Source of the DNA: Nitrospirota bacterium
GTDB lineage: Bacteria; Nitrospirota; Thermodesulfovibrionia; UBA6902
DNA: 33,681 bases
NCBI GenBank assembly: GCA_003354025.1
Contig: PIVU01000016.1
Coordinates: 1-33,681 of the forward strand
Direction: 5' to 3'
Shown here: positions 32,703-33,681 of the stretch, one piece after another
Layout: each line of letters starts with the position of its first letter
How positions within the stretch are numbered: the first letter of the stretch is position 1
Program-made: the position numbers and the translations under genes
Notes under the pieces: model-generated
Told to the model about the DNA's origin: nothing
Database searches by the model: none
The model's input: only the letters and a program-made list of their open reading frames with translations

Positions 32703-33681
32703 ATGAAAGTTGTTCTAATTCAACCGCCTGTACAGGACTTTTATGAGACCGAGATCCGTCTCCAGCCGATCGGTCTCAGCTACCTCAAGTCTGCTGTTCA
32801 AATGCATGTACCTGAAACAGATGTAATTATTAAAGACTATCACTCCGGATACGGCAGAAAAACCATCCCTCTCCCGGCCGAGCTTTCCTACCTTAAAGAT
32901 TACTACCCTGTTGCCGATAAATCGCCATTTTCTCTCTTTCACCAGTACTACCACTTCGGCGCCTCCTTTGACCTGATTGCGGCTGAGATTCGGGACCTGA
33001 AGCCGGACCTGGTCGGTATCTCATCGCTTTTCACTCCTTACTTTAGAGAGGCCCTTGAAGCAGCCCGGGTTATAAAGGATTTAATTAACATCCCCATTGT
33101 TATGGGAGGCCCTCATGTCTCGGAAGCCCCGGAGGCGGTCCTGAACAGCTCTTCGGTGGATTATGTAATACGCGGAGAGGGGGAGAAGCCCTTAGTTGAA
33201 TTAGTACGGCACCTGCACGGATTGATACAGCTCCAGGATGTGCCCGGACTGGGTTACAAAAAAGAGAGCACATTACATTTCAATCCCGTTAAGGATAACT
33301 ATCGGGTAGATCAACTGCCTTTCCCTGATCTGAGCGATTCTCTGCCGGCACGTTATCACATAGCAGGAAAGCCGCTCACATTTATGATCACGTCCCGTGG
33401 CTGCCCTCACCATTGTTCCTTCTGTTCAGTCAATATGACTTTTGGTGACAGACACCGCCGACGCTCAGTCAACAATATTATAGAAGAGATTAAGCAGCGC
33501 TATCAGGAGGGGTATCGCGTGATTGATTTCGAAGACGACAATCTCACTTATCACAAGGATGATTTCAGGGAGTTATGCCAGAGGCTTATGAAATTATATC
33601 CGGACCGTGAGATGGAATTTGTCGCCATGAACGGGATCAGCTACATGAGTCTTGATGAAGAGATACTTGAGCTGATGTTCG
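32703..33681 (+). CDS. B12-binding radical SAM protein, N-terminal part (cut by window edge)
   Basis: 326 visible codons, open at the right edge. The N-terminal cobalamin-binding domain (about 1-185) begins MKVVLIQPP and includes PDLVGISSLFTPYFREALEAA, IPIVMGGPHVSEAPEAVL and DYVIRGEGEKPLVEL, as in the B12-dependent radical SAM class. The radical SAM core then starts with the [4Fe-4S] motif SRGCPHHCSFC (CxxxCxxC) and the segment DFEDDNLTYHKDDF. Related enzymes methylate unreactive carbons or remodel tetrapyrroles, lipids and natural products; the substrate cannot be told. No ribosome binding site precedes the ATG at 32703; a small GTATC/GATAC hairpin lies upstream near 32655-32669. Confidence 0.88.
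   Translation, partial: MKVVLIQPPVQDFYETEIRLQPIGLSYLKSAVQMHVPETDVIIKDYHSGYGRKTIPLPAELSYLKDYYPVADKSPFSLFHQYYHFGASFDLIAAEIRDLKPDLVGISSLFTPYFREALEAARVIKDLINIPIVMGGPHVSEAPEAVLNSSSVDYVIRGEGEKPLVELVRHLHGLIQLQDVPGLGYKKESTLHFNPVKDNYRVDQLPFPDLSDSLPARYHIAGKPLTFMITSRGCPHHCSFCSVNMTFGDRHRRRSVNNIIEEIKQRYQEGYRVIDFEDDNLTYHKDDFRELCQRLMKLYPDREMEFVAMNGISYMSLDEEILELMF

Overview
The window reads as chromosome of a free-living Gram-negative (diderm) bacterium of moderate to low GC. It carries a complete Tol-Pal operon, lipoproteins, a class A penicillin-binding protein with an LpoB-like activator, and an F1Fo ATP synthase operon with paired b and b' subunits but without the a and c genes. That layout, together with a probable selenoprotein, fits Nitrospirota or Desulfobacterota-type lineages. 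This assignment is inference: no rRNA or other phylogenetic marker was compared.

Layout: (1) 1-3313: 5' end of secA (minus), divergent from a PBP1A gene, then a small exported TPR protein. (2) 3362-6816: nadB (minus), a membrane-anchored M23 peptidase and a small unknown gene. (3) 6814-8004: a decayed island with an IS91-type transposase pseudogene, short repeats, a strong palindrome and the 3' stump of an MFS transporter gene. (4) 8036-12549: a diguanylate cyclase, a relic repeat region, a nitroreductase, prfB with the programmed +1 frameshift, an RpiB relic, and a PilZ-TM-SPOR fusion protein. (5) 12758-17431 (minus): tolQ-tolR-tolA-tolB-pal-cpoB. (6) 17659-23765: atpF'-atpF-atpH-atpA-atpG-atpD-atpC, closed by a clear terminator. 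(7) 23857-25519: an exported rhodanese-fold protein without its cysteines, infC with an ATA start, and a methyltransferase pseudogene. (8) 25534-28623: pyruvate kinase, a DsbA/FrnE-like gene whose first active-site cysteine codon is an in-frame TGA (probable selenocysteine) with a SECIS-like hairpin, a 26-codon membrane peptide gene and a DnaQ-type exonuclease. (9) 28694-33681: a short Rho-like ATPase without the RNA-binding N-domain, an envelope lipoprotein cluster (LpoB-like, TPR lipoprotein, unknown exported protein) and the start of a B12-binding radical SAM gene.

Functionally the window is dominated by envelope growth and division: PBP1A and LpoB, Tol-Pal, the M23 peptidase and the SPOR protein, with c-di-GMP input suggested by the GGDEF enzyme and the PilZ domain. 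The strongest unusual signals are the UxxC selenoprotein candidate, several genes whose -10 box lies 5-10 nt from the start codon with no ribosome binding site (candidate leaderless mRNAs), heptanucleotide tandem repeats at the start of tolB and in ATP operon spacers, the N-domain-less Rho paralogue, the PilZ-SPOR fusion, and a notable number of gene relics. No tRNA, rRNA or CRISPR array was seen.
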